Below, in pieces: positions 17,234-24,258 of a stretch of 64,000 nt of DNA. The notes beneath the pieces are model-generated. The model was not told the origin of the DNA, ran no database searches, and saw only the letters and a list, made by a program, of their open reading frames with translations. Origin of the DNA: an uncultured Sanguibacteroides sp. (GTDB lineage: Bacteria > Bacteroidota > Bacteroidia > Bacteroidales > Marinifilaceae). The position numbers were made by a program, and so were the translations under genes. Within the stretch, counting starts at the first letter, position 1. Each line of letters starts with the position of its first letter. Location: contig NZ_UQRQ01000006.1 of assembly GCF_900543425.1 (NCBI RefSeq), positions 62,001 through 126,000 on the forward strand, read 5' to 3'.

Positions 17234-17644
17234 ATGACAACAGTAAAAGCAAAATATTTAGGAGACTTGCGTTTGGAATGCACTCATTTGCAAAGCGGAA
17301 CAACGATTATTACGGATGCGCCGACAGACAATAACGGTAAAGGAGAAGCTTTTTCTCCCACGGATTTGTGTGCTACTTCTTTGGCCGCTTGTGCGATGAC
17401 GATCATGGGAATATACGCGAAAAACAATGGACTCGATTTGTCGGGAGCGGAAATAGAAATCACCAAAAAAATGGCGGCAGAGCCACGTCGGATAGCCGAA
17501 ATTGATGTTATTTTTCATATGCCGGCCCGTGCATTTTCCGGAAAAGATAAAACAGTATTGGAACGGGTCGCTCATACTTGTCCCGTCCATTTAAGTTTAC
17601 ACCCTGACGTAAAACAGAATTTTGTTTTCGATTGGGCGGAATAG
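17234..17644 (+). CDS. OsmC family peroxiredoxin-like protein
   Basis: The 136-residue protein has the OsmC/Ohr fold: GEAFSPTDLCATSLAACAMTI with the first cysteines, and HTCPVHLSL with the second redox Cys. The family reduces organic hydroperoxides with a two-Cys mechanism in the cytosol. The SPTDLC motif is nearer to YhfA-type OsmC proteins than to Ohr. The SDR gene follows after 12 bases, so the two form an operon. Confidence 0.9.
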   Translation: MTTVKAKYLGDLRLECTHLQSGTTIITDAPTDNNGKGEAFSPTDLCATSLAACAMTIMGIYAKNNGLDLSGAEIEITKKMAAEPRRIAEIDVIFHMPARAFSGKDKTVLERVAHTCPVHLSLHPDVKQNFVFDWAE

Positions 17645-17656
17645 ATTTTCGAATAT

Positions 17657-18652
17657 ATGGTTTTTGTAACTGGGGCCACGGGTCTGTTGGGGAGTCATTT
17701 GTTATGTCATTTGGCGAAAACCGAAAAAGACATTATAGCTTTAAAAAGAAAAGAGAGTCGAACGGACGAGACGATGGCTCTCTTTTCTCGTTATTCCGAT
17801 ATGCCTGAGTTTGCCGAGAAACGGGTGAGATGGGTTACGGGTGATGTTCTGGATGAAGAGACTTTGATTGCCTATGTGAAAGAGGCTGCTGTCGTGTATC
17901 ATTGTGCTGCGGTCGTTTCTTTTCACGGAAGTGATCGAGACCAGTTGCTGGAAACGAATATAAAAGGGACGGAGGTTATTTGTCGCTTATGTCTTCGTTT
18001 TGGTGTGCGTTTGTGTTTTGTCAGTTCTATTGCGGCTTTAGGAGATGCCAGAAGAGAGGGGGAGTGTATCGACGAGGAGACTCCGGTTGTTCCGGGTTCC
18101 GAGCATTCTTTGTACTCGGAAAGTAAAGGTATATCGGAAAAAATAGTGTGGAATTTTATTCACGAGGGGTTAAATGCCGTCATCGTGAATCCGGCTGTTA
18201 TATTGGGTGGGGGATTAAGGGGAAGGAGTAGTGCTCAACTTATGGAACGGGCGTTACGGGGAATGCCCGTGTATACATTGGGGGTAAATGGCTATGTCGA
18301 TGTCCGTGATGTGTGTGTGGCGATGATCGCTCTGGCAAATCATCCGGCGATTCGTTCCGAGCGTTTTGTACTATGCGGAGGAAATTATTCCTATAAACAT
18401 TTGTTTTCAACGATTGCCCGTGTTGCGGGAAAGAGGCCTCCTCGTGTCGCTCTGTATCCCTGGATGACTTCTGTGTTGTGGCGAGTAATGGCGGTTTTAA
18501 CTTTATTGCAGGGGTCTAAACCTGTTTTTACGCGGGAAACGGCTCGTTCTTCTCAGCATAGGGCCTGTTTTTCGAGTGCTAAATTGTTAAGAGTATTGCC
18601 TGATTTTCATTTCCGTTCCTTAGAAGATACTGTAGCTTTCTTTAAGGAGTAG
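17657..18652 (+). CDS. NAD-dependent epimerase/dehydratase (extended SDR)
   Basis: The 331-residue protein opens with FVTGATGLLGSHLL, the NAD(P)-binding Gly motif, and carries YSESKGISE, which gives the catalytic YxxxK. FVSSIAALGDA is the Ser strand, and NPAVILGGG is typical of the 3-beta-HSD/dihydroflavonol-reductase-like SDR branch. The substrate is unknown. It is probably co-transcribed with the OsmC gene. Its last 33 bases overlap the convergent small membrane protein gene. Confidence 0.88.
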   Translation: MVFVTGATGLLGSHLLCHLAKTEKDIIALKRKESRTDETMALFSRYSDMPEFAEKRVRWVTGDVLDEETLIAYVKEAAVVYHCAAVVSFHGSDRDQLLETNIKGTEVICRLCLRFGVRLCFVSSIAALGDARREGECIDEETPVVPGSEHSLYSESKGISEKIVWNFIHEGLNAVIVNPAVILGGGLRGRSSAQLMERALRGMPVYTLGVNGYVDVRDVCVAMIALANHPAIRSERFVLCGGNYSYKHLFSTIARVAGKRPPRVALYPWMTSVLWRVMAVLTLLQGSKPVFTRETARSSQHRACFSSAKLLRVLPDFHFRSLEDTVAFFKE

Positions 18653-18841
18653 TTTCGACACGGAATCTGCGGGTAGCGAGTCCCGGGTAGGTGTGATGTC
18701 CCTGTTTTCTTCTTTGACGGGAAAGGAGTAGGAGGCCGTATCCGCACGGTACGTATGTAGCAAAATCAATAAAGTGATACATACGATTAATAGTGTGCAG
18801 GCCGGGATTGCAGGCATCCATTTGTGTATACGCGTGATCAT
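18620..18841 (-). CDS. Small single-pass membrane protein, coupled to upstream gene
   Basis: The 73-residue product has one hydrophobic helix at about residues 9-28, then a polar tail. No family is recognised. Its ATG overlaps the stop of the upstream gene in an ATGA arrangement (18838-18841), which supports translation coupling and makes this a real gene despite its size. It belongs to the operon controlled by the two palindromes at 19483-19549. Confidence 0.65.
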   Translation of the reverse strand: MITRIHKWMPAIPACTLLIVCITLLILLHTYRADTASYSFPVKEENRDITPTRDSLPADSVSKLLLKESYSIF

Positions 18842-19455
18842 TTTATCTCTATTTGATCGGGTTTGTAATCTAATGTTGTCGAGTAACTTAGGATGTTTTT
18901 TCCGTCTGTTTTCAATATTAGTCCCATCCCTTTTATATAATATGAAATTTCATCAGGAACGACCGACTTGTTGCTCGACAAGTCGAAACTTTTCCGGGTG
19001 ACCTGTAAGGCTTTATACGTGTGTTGCCCGTTCAGGGTTAATGTAACGTATTTGCAGGAGTATACCAGACGTTCCGAGGAGGTTTGATTGGTCCAGTAAT
19101 TGTATCCCTTTTTTCCCGGTAACGCCAAGACGGTTGTTTTGTTCTTTTGATTCATATTTCCGTTAATCCCTGCTATCCGAATGAATTCGGATGTAATGCA
19201 ACTCTTTTGAAATTGAAGTTTAAGGGAGATCGTTCGAATTGTTTGGTGTTTTATTGATAAGGTATAAACCAGATAAACCGTATTTTTATCATAGCGCTGT
19301 ATCTGGTAAGTTTCTGTCTGATTTTTTCCATCGGTGAGGGTGTGTATTTGTTTTTCCTGAAAGAAAAAATCCGTTATATTTTGCGAGAAACCGCGAATGG
19401 GAATAATAGTAAGTACTCCCACGACCGTAATAATGAGTAGAATAACTTTTTTCAT
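18838..19455 (-). CDS. Secreted hypothetical protein, XRE-controlled operon
   Basis: The 205-residue product starts with a clear signal peptide (MKKVILLIITVVGVLTIIPI, then RGFSQ), so it is probably periplasmic. The mature part is rich in beta-strand-like and Thr/Lys segments. No family is recognised; a distant likeness to DUF3108-type periplasmic proteins is only a guess. It is the first gene of a two-gene operon, with a consensus promoter and two operator-like palindromes in front and the XRE regulator gene divergent. Confidence 0.75.
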   Translation of the reverse strand: MKKVILLIITVVGVLTIIPIRGFSQNITDFFFQEKQIHTLTDGKNQTETYQIQRYDKNTVYLVYTLSIKHQTIRTISLKLQFQKSCITSEFIRIAGINGNMNQKNKTTVLALPGKKGYNYWTNQTSSERLVYSCKYVTLTLNGQHTYKALQVTRKSFDLSSNKSVVPDEISYYIKGMGLILKTDGKNILSYSTTLDYKPDQIEIK

Positions 19456-19482
19456 GCTGCAACGTTATTGATATAAATCACG

Positions 19483-19502
19483 GCGTATCATTTATGATAC
19501 GC
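19483..19502. promoter_or_regulatory. Operator-like palindrome 1
   Basis: A 20-bp perfect palindrome has 9-bp arms GCGTATCAT and ATGATACGC around TT. It sits just downstream of the -7 box of the minus-strand promoter, at the predicted start of transcription, where a bound repressor would block initiation. Confidence 0.75.
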
Positions 19503-19508
19503 ATCTTG

Positions 19509-19539
19509 CAAATATAAAGTAAAAAATTTGCGTATCAAA
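19509..19539 (-). promoter_or_regulatory. Consensus promoter of the secreted/membrane gene pair
   Basis: On the minus strand TTTG (19536-19539) and TATATTTG (19509-19516) are separated by exactly 19 bp, a perfect Bacteroides-type promoter. The -33 box lies inside palindrome 2, and palindrome 1 follows the -7 box. Confidence 0.75.
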
Positions 19540-19549
19540 TATGATACGT
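19530..19549. promoter_or_regulatory. Operator-like palindrome 2
   Basis: This site shares the half-sites CGTATCA and TGATACG, with the same 4-bp spacing, with palindrome 1; the centres are 47 bp apart. It covers the -33 box of the minus-strand promoter and the first possible start codon (19541) of the XRE gene, so it could also control the regulator itself. Confidence 0.75.
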
Positions 19550-19555
19550 AATAAA

Positions 19556-19795
19556 ATGGATTACGACGAAGAAATACATCGAATAGCATTGAATATCAAA
19601 CGAATAAGAATGAGTAGAAATCTTACAATACAAGAACTTGCTTATAAATGCGAAATAGAACGTTCGAATATGAGCCGAATAGAGGCTGGTAAAAGTAATG
19701 TTACCATAAAAACGCTTTGTTTGATTTGTAGTGCTTTGGAAATCGAGTTGAGTGATTTGGTTGGGAAAAATCTGGAGGAGCCGTTGAGGGAATAG
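19556..19795 (+). CDS. Small XRE-family repressor
   Basis: The product is about 79 residues, almost only a Cro/C1-type helix-turn-helix: ALNIKRIRMSRNLTIQELA, then ERSNMSRIEAGKSNVTIKTL, which is the recognition part, then ALEIELSDL. It resembles the C-protein type of controller, although no restriction-modification genes are near. ATG 19556 is chosen over ATG 19541, because the earlier codon lies inside operator-like palindrome 2; the choice is uncertain. It is divergent from the secreted/membrane gene pair and is their likely regulator, and probably its own. Confidence 0.88.
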   Translation: MDYDEEIHRIALNIKRIRMSRNLTIQELAYKCEIERSNMSRIEAGKSNVTIKTLCLICSALEIELSDLVGKNLEEPLRE

Positions 19796-19836
19796 ATGTA
19801 TATTTAAATCTGTTGATATTTCTATTGTTTTATAAA

Positions 19837-19912
19837 AAACGGGGAGTCTGGAGGTGATTCGAACCACATCCGGATTGTTCTTGTGCTTTACAAGTCCGGA
19901 CATAAACGGGGA
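19837..19912. other. Structured tRNA-like fragment between short direct repeats
   Basis: A 9-bp direct repeat AAACGGGGA (19837-19845 and 19904-19912) brackets a segment that reads on the minus strand like the 3' part of a tRNA or tmRNA (GGTTCGAATC T-loop, then CTCCAGACTCC). The T-stem does not pair properly and no 5' half is present. A nested hairpin is possible: TCCGGA arms (19869-19874/19895-19900) around CTTGT/ACAAG. It could be a decayed tRNA gene or an attachment-site scar. Confidence 0.3.
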
Positions 19913-19974
19913 TTTGTGATGAAATGGATTGAAAACTGTTTTGTTTTTATTATTTTCGCGGGAATTATAATTAA

Positions 19975-21066
19975 ATGTATATGAGTGATAATGCCCTTTT
20001 AGAGAAGTTAGAGACATTTTATATTCGTTTCCGCGAGATCGGACAACTGATTACGGATCCCGAAGTGATTCAGGATATCAATCGGTTTGTAAAGTTGAAT
20101 AAGGAGTATAGGGATTTGGAACAGATTGTAGAAGCGGCTGACGAGTTAAAGAATGCAGTGAAGTTACGTGAAGAGGCAGAGGAGATTCTGGAGCACGAGA
20201 ACGATAAGGAGTTGCGGGAGATGGCTCAGTTGGAATTGGACGAGTTGTTAGAGAAAATTCCGGAGATAGAAAATCGGGTGAAGATGTTATTGATTCCGGC
20301 AGATCCGGAGGATTCCAAGAATGTCATTTTAGAAATACGTGCGGGGACGGGTGGAGACGAGGCCTGTATTTTTGCGGGAGATCTGTTCCGTATGTACACG
20401 AAGTTTTGTGAAACCAAACGTTGGAAGATGGAGGTGACGAACGTGAGTGAAGGAACTTCCGGGGGATATAAAGAGATTGTGGCTAATATTTCGGGCGAAG
20501 GCGTGTATGGTATTATGAAGTACGAATCCGGGGTACACCGGGTACAACGCGTGCCGGCGACCGAAACACAGGGACGGGTGCATACTTCTGCTGCAACCGT
20601 GGCTGTTTTGCCTGAGGCCGAAGAGGTGGATGTGGAGTTGAATCCTTCGGATATTCGCAAGGACACCTACTGTTCTTCCGGTCCTGGAGGGCAATCGGTA
20701 AATACCACTTATTCGGCTATTCGGTTGACGCATATTCCCACGGGGATCGTGGTAACTTGTCAGGACGAGAAGTCGCAGATTAAGAACCTGGCGAAAGCTA
20801 TGAAAGAGTTACGTTCCCGAATTTATGCTATCGAGTACCAGAAATACATGGATGAGATTGCTTCTAAACGGAAAACGATGGTATCTACCGGAGATCGTTC
20901 GGCAAAGATCCGTACCTATAATTATCCTCAGGGACGGGTGACGGATCATCGGATTAATTTGACGTTGTATAATTTGGCCGCTATCATGGACGGAGATTTG
21001 CATGAAATTATAGAGAAGTTGCAGATAGAGGAGAATACGGAAAAACTAAAGGAAAGCGGGTTTTGA
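19975..21066 (+). CDS. prfA: Peptide chain release factor 1
   Basis: The 363-residue protein ends translation at UAA and UAG. It carries the codon-reading PAT motif (residues 194-196, VPATETQG) that marks RF1, not RF2, and the universal GGQ (238-240, GPGGQSVNT) that triggers peptidyl-tRNA hydrolysis. GTGGDEACIFA and the C-terminal RTYNYPQGRVTDHRI are also typical. Starts at 19975 or 19981 are both possible. No prmC methylase gene is adjacent. Confidence 0.96.
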   Translation: MYMSDNALLEKLETFYIRFREIGQLITDPEVIQDINRFVKLNKEYRDLEQIVEAADELKNAVKLREEAEEILEHENDKELREMAQLELDELLEKIPEIENRVKMLLIPADPEDSKNVILEIRAGTGGDEACIFAGDLFRMYTKFCETKRWKMEVTNVSEGTSGGYKEIVANISGEGVYGIMKYESGVHRVQRVPATETQGRVHTSAATVAVLPEAEEVDVELNPSDIRKDTYCSSGPGGQSVNTTYSAIRLTHIPTGIVVTCQDEKSQIKNLAKAMKELRSRIYAIEYQKYMDEIASKRKTMVSTGDRSAKIRTYNYPQGRVTDHRINLTLYNLAAIMDGDLHEIIEKLQIEENTEKLKESGF

Positions 21067-21224
21067 TTGTAAATTAAAAAACTAATGGATTGAGCGATTG
21101 TGAGATTCGATGATTAGGGGATTATAGGATTAGGAGATTTGAATCCCTAAATCACAGAATCCCTAAATCACAGAATCCCTAAATCACAAAATCTCTAAAT
21201 CGGAGAATCACAAAATCAATAAAT
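21067..21224. repeat. Intergenic AT-rich repeat with 3 x 16-bp tandem units
   Basis: The gap between prfA and pyrF contains three 16-bp units (21142-21157, 21158-21173, 21174-21189; AATCCCTAAATCACAG, last base changed in the third) flanked by looser gattagg and aatcac words. It belongs to the same word family as other gaps in the window. Confidence 0.75.
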
Positions 21225-22052
21225 ATGTTGTACCAAGAGTTGTTTGAACAGATTAAGAGGAAGAAGTCCTTCCTTTGCGTCGGATTGGATTCCGATATAA
21301 AGAAGATTCCGCAGCATTTATTGGATGCAGAAGATCCTGTATACGAGTTTAATAAAGCTATAATAGATGCGACGGCGGATATAACGGTTGCCTATAAACC
21401 GAATATCGCTTTTTACGAGAGTCGCGGCGTGGAAGGATGGGAGAGCTTGGGAAAGACGATTGAATATATAAAAACGAATTATCCGGAGGTGCTGACCATT
21501 GCCGATGCCAAGCGCGGAGATATCGGGAATACTTCGGAAATGTACGCGCGTGCCTTTTTGGAGACATTAGATTTCGACTCTATAACGGTAGCTCCGTATA
21601 TGGGAGAAGATTCCGTAACCCCGTTTTTAAAATACGAGGGGAAATGGGTGATCTTGTTAGCTTTGACTTCGAATAAAGGAGCGTATGATTTTCAGTTTTT
21701 CGAGGAGAACGGGGAGAAATTGTACGAGCGGGTATTGCGTAAATCTCAGGAATGGGGGAATGAACGGAATATGATGTACGTGGTCGGAGCGACCAAAGCA
21801 GAGATGTTAGAGAATATCCGGGAAATTGTGCCGAATCATTTTTTATTGGTTCCGGGTGTAGGAGCACAGGGCGGTAGCTTGGAAGAGGTAGCTAAGTACG
21901 GAATGAATGATCATTGCGGGTTGATCGTCAACTCTTCCCGCGGAATTATCTTTGCCGATAACACGGAAAATTTTGCCGTAAGAGCCCGAGTTGAAGCTAT
22001 TAAATTGGAACAACAAATGAAAGACCTTTTGGAAAGAAAAGGAATTATCTGA
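21225..22052 (+). CDS. pyrF: Orotidine 5'-phosphate decarboxylase
   Basis: The 275-residue enzyme converts orotidine monophosphate to UMP, the last step of pyrimidine synthesis. The length and motifs fit the longer type 2 form: FLCVGLDSD at the N-terminus, the catalytic DAKRGDIGNTSEMYA (K and D of the active-site tetrad), APYMGEDSV and LVPGVGAQGG, the phosphate-binding end. It acts as a dimer in the cytosol. It lies downstream of prfA across a repeat-filled gap. Confidence 0.95.
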   Translation: MLYQELFEQIKRKKSFLCVGLDSDIKKIPQHLLDAEDPVYEFNKAIIDATADITVAYKPNIAFYESRGVEGWESLGKTIEYIKTNYPEVLTIADAKRGDIGNTSEMYARAFLETLDFDSITVAPYMGEDSVTPFLKYEGKWVILLALTSNKGAYDFQFFEENGEKLYERVLRKSQEWGNERNMMYVVGATKAEMLENIREIVPNHFLLVPGVGAQGGSLEEVAKYGMNDHCGLIVNSSRGIIFADNTENFAVRARVEAIKLEQQMKDLLERKGII

Positions 22053-22319
22053 AACGATATCTGCTGTCACGCGTGAGAGTCGTATTTCCGTTGCTTGAAA
22101 TGAAAGAGGTAAGCGTTTGGCACACGAGGAAGGAGGAATCGAGTTTTAAATTACGATGCCCCTACGGAAGGGATTGTCTCCGTTCCGGTAGGGATATTTA
22201 AAATAGGTGTAGGACCAGCAAAACGCAGATTCTTGTTAAGATCGGCGAATGTAAAGTTAGTTTTCCGGCGTAATAATAGCCGATGCCGTGAAATGGAAAT
22301 ACAGGGGTCAATAGTCTGT

Positions 22320-23144
22320 TTATAGATCGAGGGTTTGGCGGATAAAGGCAGCAAGACCGTTGTCGATATCGGCGGGAACCTTTTTGAATCGCTTTGTGAG
22401 GGGTTCCGGGGCATTCGCCACGACGAAGGAAAAACCGCACCGTTCCAGAAAATCCAGGTCGTTGTAATCGTTTCCTAATCCGGCACATTCGGAAAAAGAG
22501 ATGCCGAGTTGATTCAGGAGAAGTTCACAACTGCTTCCTTTGTTCACGTCTTTGGCGAATATTTCAGTCCATATGGCCTGGTTATCGATAGGGGAGGTTG
22601 CTCGAATAACAGAATAGGAGGAGAGTTGTTGCTGTATCTCTTCGTGCAGAGCGGCTTGCTCCGCTCCTAAAATGGTCAGAAATTGGGTTGCACCTTCGTT
22701 GATCTTCTCCGGTTGGGGCATCGGTGTTCCTAAGCCGGGATAATTTTCTATCCGGCGTCTGAAATCTTCATGTTGCCGGGCAATATGCCTGTAATAAAAA
22801 AAATGATTATCCGGAATGCGTTTCTGGATGGTAAAATTGACATCGTATTTCCATAAAAAGGAGGCTATCTCCCGGGTTTCTTCAACTGTTAATTCCCGGG
22901 ATCGCGTGATTCGGCGGTTTTCCCATTGCATGATTCCGGCACCGGAGGAAAATACCATATAATCTATGGGCAACCCTTCGGGAAGAACGTGGTTAAAAGA
23001 GAAAAGAGAACGTCCGGTTGCTAAAATCCGGATGATGCCCATCTCTCCCGCTCTTTCCAAAGCCTTCCGGTTTTCTTCACTCACGGAATGCCATTGGCGG
23101 GGAAGAGTTGTGCCGTCAAAATCAATGATAATGGCTTTTGTCAT
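22320..23144 (-). CDS. HAD-superfamily hydrolase, Cof/IIB type
   Basis: The 274-residue protein has the HAD motifs: IIDFDGTTL (motif I, nucleophile Asp and DxDGT), LATGRS (motif II), the late Lys region, and GLGNDYNDLDFL (motif III with acidic pair). The cap is of the Cof (C2) type. Such enzymes remove phosphate from sugar or cofactor phosphates; pyridoxal phosphate is a reasonable guess, because its start overlaps the stop of the pyridoxamine kinase gene in an ATGA (23141-23144). The two genes form one operon. Substrate not known. Confidence 0.87.
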   Translation of the reverse strand: MTKAIIIDFDGTTLPRQWHSVSEENRKALERAGEMGIIRILATGRSLFSFNHVLPEGLPIDYMVFSSGAGIMQWENRRITRSRELTVEETREIASFLWKYDVNFTIQKRIPDNHFFYYRHIARQHEDFRRRIENYPGLGTPMPQPEKINEGATQFLTILGAEQAALHEEIQQQLSSYSVIRATSPIDNQAIWTEIFAKDVNKGSSCELLLNQLGISFSECAGLGNDYNDLDFLERCGFSFVVANAPEPLTKRFKKVPADIDNGLAAFIRQTLDL

Positions 23145-24022
23145 GTCCGGTCGGTCGTTTTCGGTTCTTCTATCAGTTGATACCTGTAATAAGGTAGGGG
23201 CTCGTTCAGGTAGTGTAATACTTTCTCTTGATTCATGCCGTCGAGAGGGTTGTGCCTGTAACCGAAAGTGGCCTTGATTCCCATATTGATAAAATGAACG
23301 GCACGGTCGATAGCTTCGGGAAGGCTGTCTCCGTTTAGTAGACTACCCGTAATTACGCTGGCGAAGGCATCTCCTGTTCCCGGATAGGATGCCGGGATGT
23401 GATCGCAAATGACTTCCCAGTAACGGTTGTCGGTCCGGTTATAGGCTATCGTTACGATATCTTGGGGATGATTGCCCGGGGCGGAAGTGATGATCACGTG
23501 TTCCGGTCCGAATTGAGATAGGGCTTTACACCATCCCAACGTTTGCTCTGCCGAAATTTCTTTGATACTGTTTTCCCCGAGTAAAAATGCGGCTTCCGTT
23601 AGATTAGGGGTAATTACTTTGGCTTGAGTACATAGGTGTTTCATTCCTTCTACCATAGCTTGATCCATGTTCGGATAAAGGGAACCGTGATCACCGAGTA
23701 CAGGATCTACCAATATGAAGTTCTGTTCGTTTTTGAAATGGTGAAAAAAATCGGATACGATTTCCATCTGCTTTACGGATGCGAGGTAACCGGAGTAAAT
23801 CGCATCGAAATGCAGGTTTAATGCTTTCCAGTGTGCGATATACTCTTCCATAAAATCGGTCAAATCGAGTGAACGGAAGTTCGGGTATTCGCTATGTGCC
23901 GATAATATAGCCGTAGGAAGTGGACATACCTGATATCCCATATGAGAAAGTATCGGTATGGCAACGGTCAGGGAGGCTCTTCCGTAACCGGATAAATCGT
24001 GTATGGCCGCAATTTTTTTCAT
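23141..24022 (-). CDS. Pyridoxamine/pyridoxal kinase
   Basis: The product (293 residues from ATG 24022) is a PdxK/PdxY-type ribokinase-fold enzyme that phosphorylates B6 vitamers with ATP. Seen: IHDLSGYGRASLTVAIPIL at the start, VDPVLGDHGSLYP (substrate and metal site) and SYPGTGDAFASVITG (catalytic Asp and anion hole). An upstream in-frame start at 24193 would add 57 AT-rich residues without family match and is rejected. A TAACTTTG -7 box on the minus strand at 24041-24048 supports ATG 24022. It is co-transcribed with the HAD hydrolase gene and divergent from glnN. Confidence 0.9.
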   Translation of the reverse strand: MKKIAAIHDLSGYGRASLTVAIPILSHMGYQVCPLPTAILSAHSEYPNFRSLDLTDFMEEYIAHWKALNLHFDAIYSGYLASVKQMEIVSDFFHHFKNEQNFILVDPVLGDHGSLYPNMDQAMVEGMKHLCTQAKVITPNLTEAAFLLGENSIKEISAEQTLGWCKALSQFGPEHVIITSAPGNHPQDIVTIAYNRTDNRYWEVICDHIPASYPGTGDAFASVITGSLLNGDSLPEAIDRAVHFINMGIKATFGYRHNPLDGMNQEKVLHYLNEPLPYYRYQLIEEPKTTDRT

Positions 24023-24170
24023 ATTCAAAATTTTAGGAAACAAAGTTACGTGAAAAGAGGAATATTCAGGCATGTGCTTTTGAAATTTATAAAAAATATT
24101 TTTGAAAAGAAAAACTTGTTCGTGAAGGGGGTGTGGTGCTTTAAAATTATTTTTTAGTGATATATTGATA

Positions 24171-24237
24171 AAAATATAGGGGGTAATGATCAAATTAATT
24201 ACTTTTTTATATATTTGACCCCTGAAAATATAGGGGT
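24171..24237 (+). promoter_or_regulatory. Repeat-rich control region of glnN
   Basis: A perfect 12-bp direct repeat AAAATATAGGGG occurs at 24171-24182 and 24225-24236. Between them lies a -7 box TATATTTG (24210-24217), followed at once by an inverted repeat ACCCCT/AGGGGT (24218-24223/24232-24237, 8-base spacer). The arrangement suggests an operator for nitrogen-responsive control of glnN, or a short hairpin at the 5' end of its mRNA. No clear -33 box is seen. Confidence 0.5.
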
Positions 24238-24258
24238 TGTATCTAAATAAAACAATTT

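Noticed and set aside
19535..20017. Minus-strand open frame of 160 codons opposite the XRE gene
   Set aside because: It runs antisense across the helix-turn-helix gene, the operator and the prfA start; composition is shadow-like.
22053..22319. Possible small gene or RNA between pyrF and the HAD gene
   Set aside because: Only a weak imperfect hairpin (CCTAC-GGAA with TTCCGGTAGG) is seen; the short frames here extend from shadows of the HAD gene.
23141..24193. 350-residue form of the pyridoxamine kinase
   Set aside because: The first 57 residues are AT-rich and unlike the family; ATG 24022 starts the conserved KIAAIHDLSGYG segment, with a -7 box just upstream.
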